A DNA stretch of 64,000 bases from a gamma proteobacterium symbiont of Ctena orbiculata (GTDB lineage: Bacteria > Pseudomonadota > Gammaproteobacteria > Chromatiales > Chromatiaceae): assembly GCA_003058495.1 (NCBI GenBank), contig QBVC01000016.1, positions 78,101 through 142,100 on the forward strand. Reading direction: 5' to 3'. Each line of letters begins with the position of its first letter. The stretch's first letter is position 1. Of this stretch, positions 20,003-29,694 are shown piece after piece. A program made the position numbers and the translations under genes. Under the pieces are notes generated by a model, which was given only the letters and a program-made list of their open reading frames with translations, had not been told where the DNA came from and searched no databases.

Positions 20003-20025
20003 CTCGATCAGCGACGGAAGGCGGG

Positions 20026-21036
20026 CTATCCGGCCCGGGCCTTGCCGCAGGGCACCTTGGCCGCCTTGACCTCGGTCTCCTGCAGCCGTTCGGTCTTCAT
20101 CCCCAGCCTATGCAACAGCTGCATATCGCGATCCGCCTCCGGATTCTCCGTGGTCAGCAGGCGCTCACCGTAGAAGATCGAGTTCGCCCCGGCGAGAAAA
20201 CAGAGCGCCTGCATCTCGTCGCTCATCTCCCCGCGTCCGGCGGAGAGGCGCACATAGGAGCCCGGCATCAGCAGACGCGCCACCGCGATGGTGCGCACAA
20301 ACTCCAGGGGATCGAGATCCTCCGTGTCGTAGAGGGGCGTCCCCTCGATCTTCACCAGCATATTGATCGGTACCGATTCCGGGTGGCGGGGCAGATTGCA
20401 CAGCTCGCGCAGCATACTGGCGCGATCCCGGCGGGATTCGCCCATCCCCAGAATGCCGCCTGAACAGACATTGATCCCCGCATCCCTGACATGAGCGAGG
20501 GTCTGCAGACGGTCGTCGAAGGTGCGGGTGGTGATGACGTTGCCGTAGAACTCGGGGGATGTATCGAGATTGTGATTGTAGTAATCGAGCCCGGCGCCGC
20601 GCAGGCGATCCGCCTGGTCCTGGGTCAGCATCCCCAGGGTCAGGCATGTCTCCATGCCCAGCGCGTGCACCGCCTCGACCATCCCGATGACCCGTTCGAG
20701 GTTCTTGTCGGTGGGATTGCGCCAGGCCGCACCCATGCAGAAACGGCTGGCGCCTTTCTCCCTGGCCGCCTCGGCTGCCGCCACCACATCCTCCAGGGGC
20801 ATCAGCCTTTCCGCCTCCAGCCCGGTGGCGTGTTTCGCGCTCTGGGAGCAGTAGCCGCAATCCTCGGCACAGGCGCCGGTCTTGATACTGAGCAGACTGC
20901 TCATCTGCACCCGGTTGGGATCGAAATTGGCCCGATGCAGGGATTGCGCCTGAAACAGCAGATCGTTGAAGGGCAGATCCAAGAGGGCCTCGATCTCGTC
21001 CAGGCGCCAATCGTGGCGTAAAATCGTATCGGTCAT
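20026..21036 (-). CDS. bioB: biotin synthase
   Basis: The 336-residue radical SAM enzyme inserts sulfur into dethiobiotin. The [4Fe-4S] motif CAEDCGYC is near residue 55, and the later Cys and Arg residues of the [2Fe-2S] site fall within [13 protein letters not shown] and the barrel strands. GGAGG precedes the ATG by about 8 bases. It is the first gene of the operon, behind a promoter and BirA-like site at 21086-21139. No bioA is present in the window, where relatives often have it divergent from bioB. Confidence 0.97.
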   Translation of the reverse strand: MTDTILRHDWRLDEIEALLDLPFNDLLFQAQSLHRANFDPNRVQMSSLLSIKTGACAEDCGYCSQSAKHATGLEAERLMPLEDVVAAAEAAREKGASRFCMGAAWRNPTDKNLERVIGMVEAVHALGMETCLTLGMLTQDQADRLRGAGLDYYNHNLDTSPEFYGNVITTRTFDDRLQTLAHVRDAGINVCSGGILGMGESRRDRASMLRELCNLPRHPESVPINMLVKIEGTPLYDTEDLDPLEFVRTIAVARLLMPGSYVRLSAGRGEMSDEMQALCFLAGANSIFYGERLLTTENPEADRDMQLLHRLGMKTERLQETEVKAAKVPCGKARAG

Positions 21037-21085
21037 GGTGAATCAGCCTCCGTCTAGGCGTTGTGCGGCGCACAGCGGAGAGCCT

Positions 21086-21113
21086 ATGGTAAGGATTGCC
21101 CCACACCTGTCAA
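21086..21113 (-). promoter_or_regulatory. sigma70-type promoter of the biotin operon
   Basis: On the minus strand a perfect -35 TTGACA (21113-21108) and -10 TACCAT (21091-21086) are separated by 16 bases. Transcription would start near 21079, about 43 bases before the bioB ATG. The -35 element falls inside the left arm of the BirA-like site. Confidence 0.72.
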
Positions 21114-21139
21114 CCAAGGATGGTCATGAAGGTCAACAA
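21107..21139. promoter_or_regulatory. candidate BirA operator between bioB and the ComF-family gene
   Basis: The arms CTGTCAACC (21107-21115) and GGTCAACAA (21131-21139) are separated by 15 bases. The BirA box is of the form TTGTAAACC-N14/15-GGTTTACAA with TTGTTAACC-like variants. The arms match at 7 and 7-8 of 9 positions with the right spacing, and the site sits at the head of a biotin operon over its -35 box. The ComF-family ATG at 21126 lies in the spacer. Confidence 0.7.
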
Positions 21140-21839
21140 CTGTATTAATTTTATCCAAAATCTGCTCTACCCGAGAGATTGTCTGCTCTGTGGCGCCGCG
21201 GGCGATTTCGAACACCACCTCTGCCCTCCCTGTCATCGGCGCCTGCCCTTCAACCACCACGCCTGTCCCTGCTGCGCCTTGCCGCTGCCGCCCCAGGTAC
21301 CCTCGTCCCAGCTCTGCGGCCGGTGCATCAGGCGTCCCGCGGACATCACCAGGACCATCACCGCCATGACCTATCAACCCCCGGTGAACAGGCTCATCGG
21401 CATGCTCAAATTCCACAACAGGCTCCACCTGGTGGAGCCCCTGGCCGGGCTGCTCATCGAGCGCCTTGGCGAGGATTACGACAGGCCGGACCTATTGATT
21501 CCGGTCCCGCTACACCCCCTGCGCCTGCGCCAGCGGGGATTCAACCAATCCGTCGAAATCGCGCGGGTCCTGGCCAGACGCTGCAGGTTAGATTACGACT
21601 GGCGACTCTGCCGACGCATACGGCATACCCCGCCCCAGGCGGAATTGGACCGGGAGGCAAGACGTAAGAACCTGCACCGGGCGTTTCAGCTATGCGCGGA
21701 TCTCGGTGGAGCCCACCTGGTGGTGGTGGATGATGTCGTCACCACCGGGGCCACGGTAGCCGAGCTCGGCAGGCTGCTGAAAAAAGCGGGGGCGAAGCGG
21801 GTCGACGTCTGGGCGCTCGCCCGCACATCGATCTCCTAG
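21126..21839 (+). CDS. ComF/GntX-family phosphoribosyltransferase-like protein
   Basis: The 237-residue product has four N-terminal CxxC-type pairs (CLLC, CPPC, CPCC, CGRC within residues 18-75) forming a double zinc ribbon. A type I phosphoribosyltransferase domain with the PRPP loop VVVDDVVTTGATVAEL follows. In naturally transformable bacteria ComF/ComFC is needed for DNA uptake; in E. coli the homologue gntX neighbours bioH. AAGGA lies 5 bases before the ATG at 21126, which is preferred over ATG 21120 or TTG 21096. The ribosome-binding site and start codon fall inside a BirA-like operator, so expression may follow biotin status. Confidence 0.88.
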   Translation: MKVNNCINFIQNLLYPRDCLLCGAAGDFEHHLCPPCHRRLPFNHHACPCCALPLPPQVPSSQLCGRCIRRPADITRTITAMTYQPPVNRLIGMLKFHNRLHLVEPLAGLLIERLGEDYDRPDLLIPVPLHPLRLRQRGFNQSVEIARVLARRCRLDYDWRLCRRIRHTPPQAELDREARRKNLHRAFQLCADLGGAHLVVVDDVVTTGATVAELGRLLKKAGAKRVDVWALARTSIS

Positions 21840-21900
21840 GGTCTCGGCTGGCGCTTTTCGGATCCGGCAGAAGCGATCGGATTCCCGTTGAGAGGCCAGT

Positions 21901-22599
21901 TCACTGATTGCCGATGGGCAGAATGAAGCGCTCCCCCATATGCTCCATCACCGCCCCCCGGGGCAGGATCTCGACCAGTCTCGGACCCTCGGCAAGATAG
22001 TCTCCCTCGCGATATTTCTCCATATTGATCAGCACATACCGCTTTGCCGGACGTGTGTCGTAGCTGTGGATATCGATGTTCATCACGGGCAGGTGGGCGA
22101 CAAAACCGCTGGGCATCTCATGCAGGGGTTTTGCTGGCGGGGGGGGCGGTGTGGGTTCGGACAGCGCCACCGGGGGCGCCTCGATTTCCATTTCCCGGGG
22201 CGGCTCGATCTCCATCTCCCGGGGTGTGGGGATCGCCTGCCGGGATTCGCCGCCCTCCTTGGCCAGGGCATCAGCGGGAGGAGGATCGGGTTTGTCGATA
22301 ACCGCCTCGCTTTGCACCGGCGCCACCTCCGGCTGATCGTTCTTAGGCATGCCATTCCCGGGCCCGGTTTCAGCACGGGAGACTTCGGCTTCGACCTGTG
22401 CCTGTGGCGAGAACCAGCTATTACTCCCCAGGTAGATGCCGACACCGAGCAGGATGAGGGCGAGCAGCGCCATCATCACCCAACCCGTCCCGTGAGGGCC
22501 CCTGGTGGCCGGCTGTTCGGTATTGGGGGAGATCTTGGGGACCTCTCCCAGCTTGTGCTGGCGCTCGGCCTTTTTCAGCGCTTCGAGAATCAGTGACAT
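21901..22599 (-). CDS. GspB/ExeB-like secretion accessory protein
   Basis: The 232-residue product starts MSLILEALKKAERQ, the characteristic cytoplasmic peptide of GspB-type proteins. A single transmembrane helix (about 38-58) and a long Pro/Glu-rich periplasmic linker follow, the linker containing a duplicated PREMEIE unit. The C-terminal GspB domain (about 165-232) includes VMNIDIHSYDTRPAKRYVLI and LVEILPRGAVMEHMGERF. Partners of ExeA help install the type II secretion secretin or related outer-membrane pores. It follows the ExeA-like gene by one base, so both form one unit. Confidence 0.88.
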   Translation of the reverse strand: MSLILEALKKAERQHKLGEVPKISPNTEQPATRGPHGTGWVMMALLALILLGVGIYLGSNSWFSPQAQVEAEVSRAETGPGNGMPKNDQPEVAPVQSEAVIDKPDPPPADALAKEGGESRQAIPTPREMEIEPPREMEIEAPPVALSEPTPPPPPAKPLHEMPSGFVAHLPVMNIDIHSYDTRPAKRYVLINMEKYREGDYLAEGPRLVEILPRGAVMEHMGERFILPIGNQ

Positions 22600-22600
22600 C

Positions 22601-24358
22601 TCAACCTCCAGCCAGGTCCTGGGTGGAGACCAGGGTCGGTGTCGCCGGCGGCAGTGCCAGGTTGTTGAGATGGATCATGGTCTGCTGCCCGGCCACGCCA
22701 TCCGCCGCCAATCCCCGCTGCTCTTGAAATGCCCGCAGACGGCTCTCCAGTCCGGCGTCAAACCGGTCGAGTCCCTTGCGCGCGGGCGAGACGACCCCAT
22801 CCACCTGCTGCAGGCGTTTGCGCAGCCAGGTGACTGCATCGCCGGAGGAGCCTTCGCCGATCAGCGCAATCTCGGTCAATGGCCGCCACAGCATGATGTA
22901 GTTGCCATTCCAGTAGCGCATCAGCTGGGTTCTGCTTATCACGCCCTGCCCCCGGCCGCCGTCGACCAGCAACCACTCGTCATCCACATGCTTCAACAGC
23001 AGCAGACGCCTCTGCTTATCCTGCTTGAGCTGCAACAGAAGCGGCCTGTTCAGACGCAGCAGATTCCTCCAATCCGAGGCAGCGACCAGGCAGCGCAATC
23101 CGAATGCCTTCATCTGCATGCAGGGGGGAGGTGAATTTTGCAGCTGCCTGTCATCATCCCAGAGATGGAGCAGCGCCTGGTACATGGCGCTGCGGCTCTG
23201 CGGTTCGTTGAAGAGATTCGCCAGCCTTAACTCATCCACGGCTCCCGCTTCGGCAACCGCCTCGGGAGACGCCGCATCGGGCTCGGCCATTTCGATGGCG
23301 GCAACCTCATCCGCCTGGGGAGGCGATGCCGCTTCGGGCGGACCGGTAAACTTCTCCGGCAGGGTGGGTATTTCGACGCTTCGGGGGGGTTCGATGGCGG
23401 TGGGAAGTTCGGGGATTGCAGGCTCTGCCAGGGGTGCGCTCTGCGGCTGCACCACCCCTTCGTCGATGCCGCTCTGGCTGTACCAGAAAACCATTGAGGC
23501 CAACACCAGCAGCGCCACACCCGCCCAAAGCCAGGGTTGACGGCCGAACCGTTTTCCCTTCACTTCCCGGGCGGCCCGCCAGACCAGTCGCGCACCGGCG
23601 CGCTGCCTGCCCGATGCATAGATAGCCAACAGCGCCCGCTCGCAGATGGCATTGATGACCCTCGGGATGCCGTTGGAAAAGCGATGTATCAGCTTCAGCG
23701 CCATCGGCGTAAACAGATCCTCGCGTATCCCGGCGACGGCAAGGCGATGGGCGATATAGTGGTCGGTCTCCTTGGCATTCAACGGCATCAGATGATAGCG
23801 GGCGGTGATGCGCTGATCGACCTGCCTCATCTCCTTGCGTTCCAGCATCTGCTGCAACTCAGGCTGCCCCACCAGAATGATTCGCAGCAGCTTGTGGCGG
23901 GAGGTTTCCAGATTGGTCAACAGGCGCACCTGTTCCAGCACCCTTGGACTGAGGTTTTGCGCCTCGTCCACCACCAGTACCGTATGCTTGCCCTCGGCGT
24001 GGGTCTGCAGCAGACGCCGGGTCAGAATATCGGTGAGCAGCTTCAGGGAGTAGGGCGGCCCCTGGTACTCGATGCCCAGCTCGTCGCAGATGGTGGCGAT
24101 AAATTCCCGCCTCGAGAGACGGGGATTGAGAATCAGGGCGATCTCCACGTTTTCCAGCTGCTGTGCCAGCAGACTGCGCAGCAGCAGGGTCTTGCCGGTG
24201 CCGACCTCACCGGTAAGGAGCACGAACCCGCCATTCGGGCCGGTGCCGTAGATCAGATGGGCAAGGCTCTCCTCGTGGCCCCTGCTGAGATAGAGATATC
24301 TGGGATCAGGGGTTATCGCGAAGGGATTCTCCTCGAAACCGAAATCGCTGAATTTCAT
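22601..24358 (-). CDS. ExeA/GspA-like AAA ATPase with peptidoglycan-binding domain
   Basis: The 585-residue product opens with FGFEENPFAITPDPRYLYLS, typical of ExeA. It has Walker A GEVGTGKT, Walker B VLVVDEAQN, and a transmembrane helix at about 275-292. A long acidic, Pro-rich periplasmic stretch follows, with a C-terminal PG_binding_1-like repeat (VTWLRKRLQQ ... LRAFQEQRGLAADGVAGQQT). Between the linker and this repeat is a peptidase-like C39-resembling region (about 400-500) without obvious catalytic Cys. ExeA with ExeB remodels peptidoglycan to place the secretin. The remaining secretion genes are not in the window. Confidence 0.9.
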   Translation of the reverse strand: MKFSDFGFEENPFAITPDPRYLYLSRGHEESLAHLIYGTGPNGGFVLLTGEVGTGKTLLLRSLLAQQLENVEIALILNPRLSRREFIATICDELGIEYQGPPYSLKLLTDILTRRLLQTHAEGKHTVLVVDEAQNLSPRVLEQVRLLTNLETSRHKLLRIILVGQPELQQMLERKEMRQVDQRITARYHLMPLNAKETDHYIAHRLAVAGIREDLFTPMALKLIHRFSNGIPRVINAICERALLAIYASGRQRAGARLVWRAAREVKGKRFGRQPWLWAGVALLVLASMVFWYSQSGIDEGVVQPQSAPLAEPAIPELPTAIEPPRSVEIPTLPEKFTGPPEAASPPQADEVAAIEMAEPDAASPEAVAEAGAVDELRLANLFNEPQSRSAMYQALLHLWDDDRQLQNSPPPCMQMKAFGLRCLVAASDWRNLLRLNRPLLLQLKQDKQRRLLLLKHVDDEWLLVDGGRGQGVISRTQLMRYWNGNYIMLWRPLTEIALIGEGSSGDAVTWLRKRLQQVDGVVSPARKGLDRFDAGLESRLRAFQEQRGLAADGVAGQQTMIHLNNLALPPATPTLVSTQDLAGG

Positions 24359-24373
24359 GCCATCTCAGGGTGG

Positions 24374-24778
24374 CTAATCGCAGCCATCCTCGGCCTCCCC
24401 CTCGTTCTGTTCCGCGATCGTTGTCGCCAGCTCCAGCCACTTGATCGCCTCTTGTTCGTTCATCTCCACCCCCCTGCCCGAGAGATAGATCTGGCCAAGC
24501 TCGTTGGCCGCCAGATAGGAGCCGTTGGTGGCCGCCTCCTTCAACCATGCGACACCCTGATCCGTATCCTGACCAACCCCCTTGCCGAAGAGATAGAGCA
24601 TGCCAAGCTGGTACTGCGCCTCGACATGGTCATGTTTGGCGAGGCGCTTGAAACCGCGATAGGCCTCCCTGTGTTCGCCGCGGCTGAGGGCCTCCATGGC
24701 CTCCCCGAAATCCGCCGCGGGAAGATTCCCCGCCGTAAACAGGAGTAAAAGAGTAAGTGCTGTTTGAAACTTCATCAT
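24374..24778 (-). CDS. exported Sel1-repeat protein
   Basis: The 134-residue product has a signal peptide (FQTALTLLLLFTAGNLPAAD) and then two to three Sel1-like TPR repeats: AQYQLGMLYLFGKGVGQDTDQ, AANELGQIYLSGRGVEMNEQ and their preceding helices. The end is strongly acidic. Sel1 proteins are protein-interaction scaffolds, and no enzymatic role is seen. It lies 15 bases upstream of the ExeA-like gene on the same strand and may be transcribed with it. The start is one of two adjacent ATGs, with a weak ribosome-binding site. Confidence 0.82.
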   Translation of the reverse strand: MMKFQTALTLLLLFTAGNLPAADFGEAMEALSRGEHREAYRGFKRLAKHDHVEAQYQLGMLYLFGKGVGQDTDQGVAWLKEAATNGSYLAANELGQIYLSGRGVEMNEQEAIKWLELATTIAEQNEGEAEDGCD

Positions 24779-24958
24779 GGTTGAACGCTCTGTTTTCACG
24801 CTATTCTGACACAGCACCAGGGGAAATCCACACCGACGAAGCAGTTTGATCAACCACGCAACTTTCCTGTGTGATATCGATCTGATTGTTGAATGATGCG
24901 ATCATGCTGCACTCTGTCCAATCCAGTGATCAGCTGGCAAACCCAGGTAATAACCGAT

Positions 24959-25855
24959 ATGAAAAGATCCCTTATTCTCCTGCTGCTGATGTTTCCGGGC
25001 ATGCTGGCAGCTGCCGTCGAGCCCCTGGTAACCCCTTCATGGCTGCACAACAATAGAGACAATCCCGATCTTGTTTTGCTCGATCTGCAGGATAATCAAA
25101 ACTATCTGCGGTTTCATATTCCCGGTTCGATCAACACCAATTATGCCCAGTGGCGGGTGGAAAAAAAGGGGCAACTCAAGAACATGCCGCCGGTGCCCCT
25201 GCTTGAAAAACTGATCGGCTCCCTGGGCATAGACAACAACAGCCATGTGGTCTTGATCTCCCTGGGCGCCAGCGCGGGTGACATGGCCGTCGCCGCGAGA
25301 GTCTACTGGACCTTCAAGGTGCTCGGCCACGACCGGGTTTCGATACTCGACGGCGGCCTGGTCGGTTATGCCGAAAAGCGGGTCTACCCGCTGGAAAAGG
25401 GAAACCACCAGCTGAAACCGAAAACCTTCAGGGCGAACTATCGCAAGCAGATGAATCCCGGCGCGGATGAGGTCAGATCGGCAATCGGCAACGGCACCCG
25501 GATCGTGGATAACAGAACCAGGGCGGAGTATCTCGGGATCTACGGCGGTGGCGGCAAGGAACGGGCCGGCAGGCTACCCCAGGCAGTCCACCTCAACTAT
25601 GACTGGTTGACCATAAACGGCGGCGGCAAGCTCCATAGCCCGGAAAACCTTCAGCGCATCTATGCATCGAGCAAGGTGCCGTTGCAGGGGGACCAGATCA
25701 ACTACTGCCACACCGGCAACCGGGCCGCCTTGGGCTGGTTCGTCTCCCACGAGATCCTGGGCAATCGGCAGGCCAAACTCTACGACGGCTCCACCCAGGA
25801 GTGGGCGGCCAGCCCAGCGCTGCCGATGGAGCAGCAGGTCAAGCTGAGCTACTGA
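24959..25855 (+). CDS. exported tandem-rhodanese sulfurtransferase
   Basis: The 298-residue product has an N-terminal signal ([15 protein letters not shown]). Two rhodanese domains follow. The first (about 25-150) has lost its cysteine and reads [11 protein letters not shown] at the active loop. The second (about 165-290) keeps the catalytic Cys250 in YCHTGNRA. This arrangement is that of thiosulfate or mercaptopyruvate sulfurtransferases, which move sulfane sulfur to cyanide or thiols; export points to periplasmic sulfur handling. The ATG at 24959 was chosen because it places the signal peptide at the N-terminus. The next gene starts 98 bases downstream. Confidence 0.9.
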   Translation: MKRSLILLLLMFPGMLAAAVEPLVTPSWLHNNRDNPDLVLLDLQDNQNYLRFHIPGSINTNYAQWRVEKKGQLKNMPPVPLLEKLIGSLGIDNNSHVVLISLGASAGDMAVAARVYWTFKVLGHDRVSILDGGLVGYAEKRVYPLEKGNHQLKPKTFRANYRKQMNPGADEVRSAIGNGTRIVDNRTRAEYLGIYGGGGKERAGRLPQAVHLNYDWLTINGGGKLHSPENLQRIYASSKVPLQGDQINYCHTGNRAALGWFVSHEILGNRQAKLYDGSTQEWAASPALPMEQQVKLSY

Positions 25856-25953
25856 TCAGGGAACATGGTCGCACTCTCGATCAAGCTCGCCTCACTGCCC
25901 GGTGGCTGCAGCCGTTCCACCGGGGCAGCCCGCGTCACCGCCCTCCGTTAACG

Positions 25954-28344
25954 ATGACCAGGCCCTCGATTCTCCATCTTGGTCTTCTGCTGGGCCTGAT
26001 CCTGCCCGTTCTCTCATCCGCCTACCAAGTCGAAAGGTCACCCCAAATGGAGCAGAAACTCAAAGCTGCCTATCTCGCCAAGGGGGTCGCATACCGGCCG
26101 CGCACCGAGCATTTCAACCAAGACGGCACCCCGCAGTACATCAATCGCCTGATCCTCGAGGATTCACCCTACCTGCTGCAGCATGCGCACAATCCGGTGG
26201 ATTGGTATCCCTGGTCGGAGGGGGCATTCGCCAAGGCGAAACGGGAGAACAAACCCGTCTTCCTCTCCATCGGCTACTCGACCTGTCACTGGTGTCACGT
26301 CATGGAGAGGGAGAGTTTCGAGGATCCCGCGATTGCCAACTTCCTCAATGAGCACTTCATTCCGATCAAGGTCGACCGCGAGAGCCACCCCGACGTCGAC
26401 CAGGTCTACATGACCGCCGTGATGCTGATGACGGGACATGGGGGCTGGCCGATGTCGAGCTTTCTCACGCCTCAAGGCAAGCCCTTCTTCGGCGGCACCT
26501 ACTTCACCCCCGCACAGTTCACTTCGCTGCTGCAGCAGATCGCGCGGCTCTGGCGGGAGCGTCCGGGGGATGTCGTGGAGCAGGCTGAACGGGTGGCCTC
26601 CGCGGTGGAGACGAGCAACAGTCTCGAGGGTCGGGCCAAGGCGCTGGACCGGGCCGTCACCGAGACCGCGGTGGGGAAGATGGAGGAGTCATTCGATGAG
26701 ATTCAGGGCGGCTTCGGCCAGGCCCCCAAGTTCCCCCGTGAACCCTGGCTCTATCTGCTTCTCGATCAGGCCGAGCGGAATCACGACCCCCGGGCGCTCG
26801 AGATGCTCGAGGTCACCCTGGATCATATGGCCCGCGGCGGCATCTACGATCAGGTGGCCGGGGGCTTTCACCGCTACTCCACCGATTACGAGTGGCTGGT
26901 CCCCCACTTCGAGAAGATGCTCTATAACCAGGCCCACCTCAGCCGTGTCTATCTCCGCGCATGGCGGATCACCGGACGCGAGCAGTTCCGCCGGGTGACA
27001 ACCCAGACCCTGGACTATGTGCTGCGTGAGATGAGCCTGCCCGAGGGGGGATTCTACTCCGCCACCGACGCCGACAGCGAGGGTGAAGAGGGGCGCTTCT
27101 TCACCTGGACGGCGGCGGAACTGGAGGCAGCGCTCGAACCCCGGGATGCGGCGTTGGCCCGGGCGCTCTACGGGGTCACCCCAGACGGCAATTTCGAAGG
27201 GCGCAATATCCTCCACCTCGGCCAGGGGCTGGAGAGCTATGCCGAGGAGCACGAGCTGACGGTCGCATCCCTGCGCCAGCGGCTTGATCGGATAAACCAA
27301 ACGCTGCTGCAGGTCAGAAACCGCCGCCCCGCCCCGCTGCGTGACGACAAGATCGTGACCGCCTGGAACGGCATGATGATCACCGCATTCGCCCAGGCCG
27401 CCGACACCCTTGGCCGCGCGGACTATCGCGAGGCGGCCATCAAGGCGGCTGAATTCGTCTGGCGACACAACAGGCGCGGCGAGGGCCGGCTTTGGCGGGT
27501 CCACCTCGACGGCCAGTCCTCCATCGCCGCAACCCAGGAGGACTACGCCTATCTCGCGGAGGCCCTGCTCTACCTCTACGATCTGACCGCAGATGCGAAG
27601 TGGCTGCATCGGGCGGAGGAGCTGGCCCAGGCGCTGATCGAGCGCTTTCTCGACAAGGAGAACGACGGTTTCTTCATGAGCGAGGCGGAGAGCACGATCA
27701 CCGCGATGGGCCGTCCCAAGGACGAGGGTTCGGACAATGCCATGCCCTCCGGCAGTTCAGTGGCCATCCAGGTCATGCAGCGGCTCTGGCAACGCACCGG
27801 AAAGCTCGATTTCCGCCGATTGACGGACGCCCTGATCACGCGCTTCGCCCCTTCCGTGGAGCGCAGCCCCACCGGCTACGGTTATCTTCTCAGCGCCGCG
27901 GCCGACCATCTGCATGGCGAACTGGACGCCCGCGCCTATGCGGCCCAGGGAGGCATCAGGATCGAGGGCGCCCTGTCTTCGGCCGCGAAACAGCTGATGC
28001 TGAGCGTCGACATCGAGATCCCCGACGGCTGGCATGTCAATTCGAGCCAGCCCGGGGCGAAAGATCTGATTGCAACTCGGCTGAGCCTGTCCGAGCGGGT
28101 GGAGGGCATGCGACTGGGACCGGTCACCTATCCCCGGGGAGAGCTGCAGAAGCTCGCGTTTCAGCAGCAGCCCCTCTCCGTCTATACCGGCAAGTTGCGC
28201 CTGCAGGCCTTTGTGTCCGGCACGGACGGCGCCTCCTCCGTCCCCCCGTCACTGCCGGTTGAGATCCGGCTTCAGGCCTGTAACGATGAGGTCTGCCTGC
28301 CGCCGGAGACAGTAACCCTGAGCCTTGTCCCGCCCCGTTCATAG
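25954..28344 (+). CDS. exported DUF255 thioredoxin-like protein (YyaL family) with C-terminal DsbD-alpha-like domain
   Basis: The product has 796 residues, about 100 more than typical YyaL/spermatogenesis-associated 20 proteins. After a signal segment (residues 6-22), a DUF255 thioredoxin-like domain shows the CHWCH motif (C111, C114) and [11 protein letters not shown]. An (alpha/alpha) barrel resembling N-acylglucosamine epimerase folds runs to about 665. The final 110 residues look like the N-terminal domain of Dsb[20 protein letters not shown] and [13 protein letters not shown] with C776 and C781. The likely role is periplasmic thiol-disulfide chemistry on an unknown substrate. The ATG at 25954 precedes the signal peptide; the frame upstream overlaps the rhodanese gene. 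Confidence 0.85.
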   Translation: MTRPSILHLGLLLGLILPVLSSAYQVERSPQMEQKLKAAYLAKGVAYRPRTEHFNQDGTPQYINRLILEDSPYLLQHAHNPVDWYPWSEGAFAKAKRENKPVFLSIGYSTCHWCHVMERESFEDPAIANFLNEHFIPIKVDRESHPDVDQVYMTAVMLMTGHGGWPMSSFLTPQGKPFFGGTYFTPAQFTSLLQQIARLWRERPGDVVEQAERVASAVETSNSLEGRAKALDRAVTETAVGKMEESFDEIQGGFGQAPKFPREPWLYLLLDQAERNHDPRALEMLEVTLDHMARGGIYDQVAGGFHRYSTDYEWLVPHFEKMLYNQAHLSRVYLRAWRITGREQFRRVTTQTLDYVLREMSLPEGGFYSATDADSEGEEGRFFTWTAAELEAALEPRDAALARALYGVTPDGNFEGRNILHLGQGLESYAEEHELTVASLRQRLDRINQTLLQVRNRRPAPLRDDKIVTAWNGMMITAFAQAADTLGRADYREAAIKAAEFVWRHNRRGEGRLWRVHLDGQSSIAATQEDYAYLAEALLYLYDLTADAKWLHRAEELAQALIERFLDKENDGFFMSEAESTITAMGRPKDEGSDNAMPSGSSVAIQVMQRLWQRTGKLDFRRLTDALITRFAPSVERSPTGYGYLLSAAADHLHGELDARAYAAQGGIRIEGALSSAAKQLMLSVDIEIPDGWHVNSSQPGAKDLIATRLSLSERVEGMRLGPVTYPRGELQKLAFQQQPLSVYTGKLRLQAFVSGTDGASSVPPSLPVEIRLQACNDEVCLPPETVTLSLVPPRS

Positions 28345-28355
28345 GGGCTTCAATC

Positions 28356-29549
28356 CTACCCGCCGAAGAGCCGCCGGCACTCCTGATCGGAGCGGATCAG
28401 GCTATCCTCGATGGAGACCCCGGAAAACCAGTTCCCGGTCAGCGCCAGGGGATTCCCCTGCAGGGCCTTGTCGATCCGGGAGACCCGCTCGGCGTGCCCC
28501 AGTCGCAGGGCGGGCAGTCGATTGCTGCAGCCGACCTGGGACTCGATGGCATCCGGATCCACGCCCAACACCTGGCAGATCCTCCCCAGGCGCCCCGTCT
28601 GATCGAGAACCTCCGGCCGAAAGTGGAAGGTGAAGGCCCGATAGTGATCGTCGGGCACCAGATCCCGCGACACCGCCGAGTAGAAATCGTCGGCGACGCC
28701 GATGATACCCGCCAGCGGCGGCAGCGCCAGCCGATCCGCCTTGAGCAGCACGCTGTGGCTCTCGATGGCGGCCATTTCGATCTCCTGAAGAGGCGCAGCC
28801 AGATCCGGCATCGACCCCGCCAGAATCCCTGCCGCAATATCCGGCGCCACCGCAAGGGCGACGCTTTTAGCCTCGATGGCATCGTTTTCCAGCTGGACCC
28901 GATAGTGACCCTCTCCCCTCTCCAGGCCGATCACCGGGCTGTGGAGCCGTATCTCGAGCTGCGACGCCATGCCCTCGATAAACGACTGCAGCCCCTGTGG
29001 GCCGGTAAAACTGCGGACAATCTCCTTGCGTCTGGGCTTTTTGCGGAACAGGGCATCGGCCGGGAAATCCGCCGCGGGCTGACAGACCACCGCATCCAGG
29101 GCGGGGCCGAGCACCCGCCTGAAGTTGCGCCGGCCGATGATGCGGCCGTAATAGTCGGCGACGGTGCGCCCCTCCTTGCCGCTCATCCAGAGGCGCGGCA
29201 AGACCCCGAGCAGTTCAGGAAAGTTCAACTGGGAGGGGATGGAAGTCAGGCGTCCCTGGTGCTGCAGCCAGTAGCGCAACTTCTGTTTCGGCTGCAGGCT
29301 GTCGAGCTGCCCCGTCTCCTGCAACAGCTGCAGCAGATTGCCGTAGCTGTTGTAGCAGGTGTGGCCGCCCAGCTCGGCCCAGAACAGACCTTCACCGGTC
29401 TCGAACCTATGGCTGTTGATGGCGCCGCCGAGATGACCGCCGGCCTCGAGTATCAGGGATTGCACCCCCCTGCGCCTGGCCATCAGCGCCATACCCAGGC
29501 CGCTGATTCCCGCTCCCACCACCAACAGATCCACAACCCTGCCGCTCAT
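28356..29549 (-). CDS. FAD-dependent protoporphyrinogen/coproporphyrinogen oxidase-like protein
   Basis: The 397-residue flavoprotein has the dinucleotide motif VVGAGISGLGMALMARRRG at the N-terminus and the C-terminal FAD-closing motif NWFSGVSIEDSLIRS found in HemY-type amine-oxidoreductase-fold enzymes. It most resembles protoporphyrinogen oxidase HemY/HemG relatives, which remove six electrons in haem synthesis, but other polycyclic substrates are possible. hemL lies 3 kb away on the other strand. It starts about 145 bases after the Fe-S carrier gene and is separated from it by a strong terminator, so it needs its own promoter or read-through. Confidence 0.8.
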   Translation of the reverse strand: MSGRVVDLLVVGAGISGLGMALMARRRGVQSLILEAGGHLGGAINSHRFETGEGLFWAELGGHTCYNSYGNLLQLLQETGQLDSLQPKQKLRYWLQHQGRLTSIPSQLNFPELLGVLPRLWMSGKEGRTVADYYGRIIGRRNFRRVLGPALDAVVCQPAADFPADALFRKKPRRKEIVRSFTGPQGLQSFIEGMASQLEIRLHSPVIGLERGEGHYRVQLENDAIEAKSVALAVAPDIAAGILAGSMPDLAAPLQEIEMAAIESHSVLLKADRLALPPLAGIIGVADDFYSAVSRDLVPDDHYRAFTFHFRPEVLDQTGRLGRICQVLGVDPDAIESQVGCSNRLPALRLGHAERVSRIDKALQGNPLALTGNWFSGVSIEDSLIRSDQECRRLFGG

Positions 29550-29573
29550 CCCGCCAACCTATGAATCAGGCAA

Positions 29574-29604
29574 ACAAAAACCGCGCCCGGAGATCCGGGC
29601 GCGG
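29574..29604 (-). terminator. intrinsic terminator of the Fe-S carrier gene
   Basis: A GC-rich 11-bp stem (29581-29591 with 29594-29604, CCGCGCCCGG core) is followed on the minus strand by TTTTTGTTTG. It lies about 90 bases downstream of the A-type carrier stop. Confidence 0.85.
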
Positions 29605-29694
29605 TATCTTTGAACGACCAGCAAATGTAGTGCTGATCCCTGCGCCCGCCAGCCGCACGCCTGAGATCCTGCAGCGGGGGCGCCCGGGAACGGC

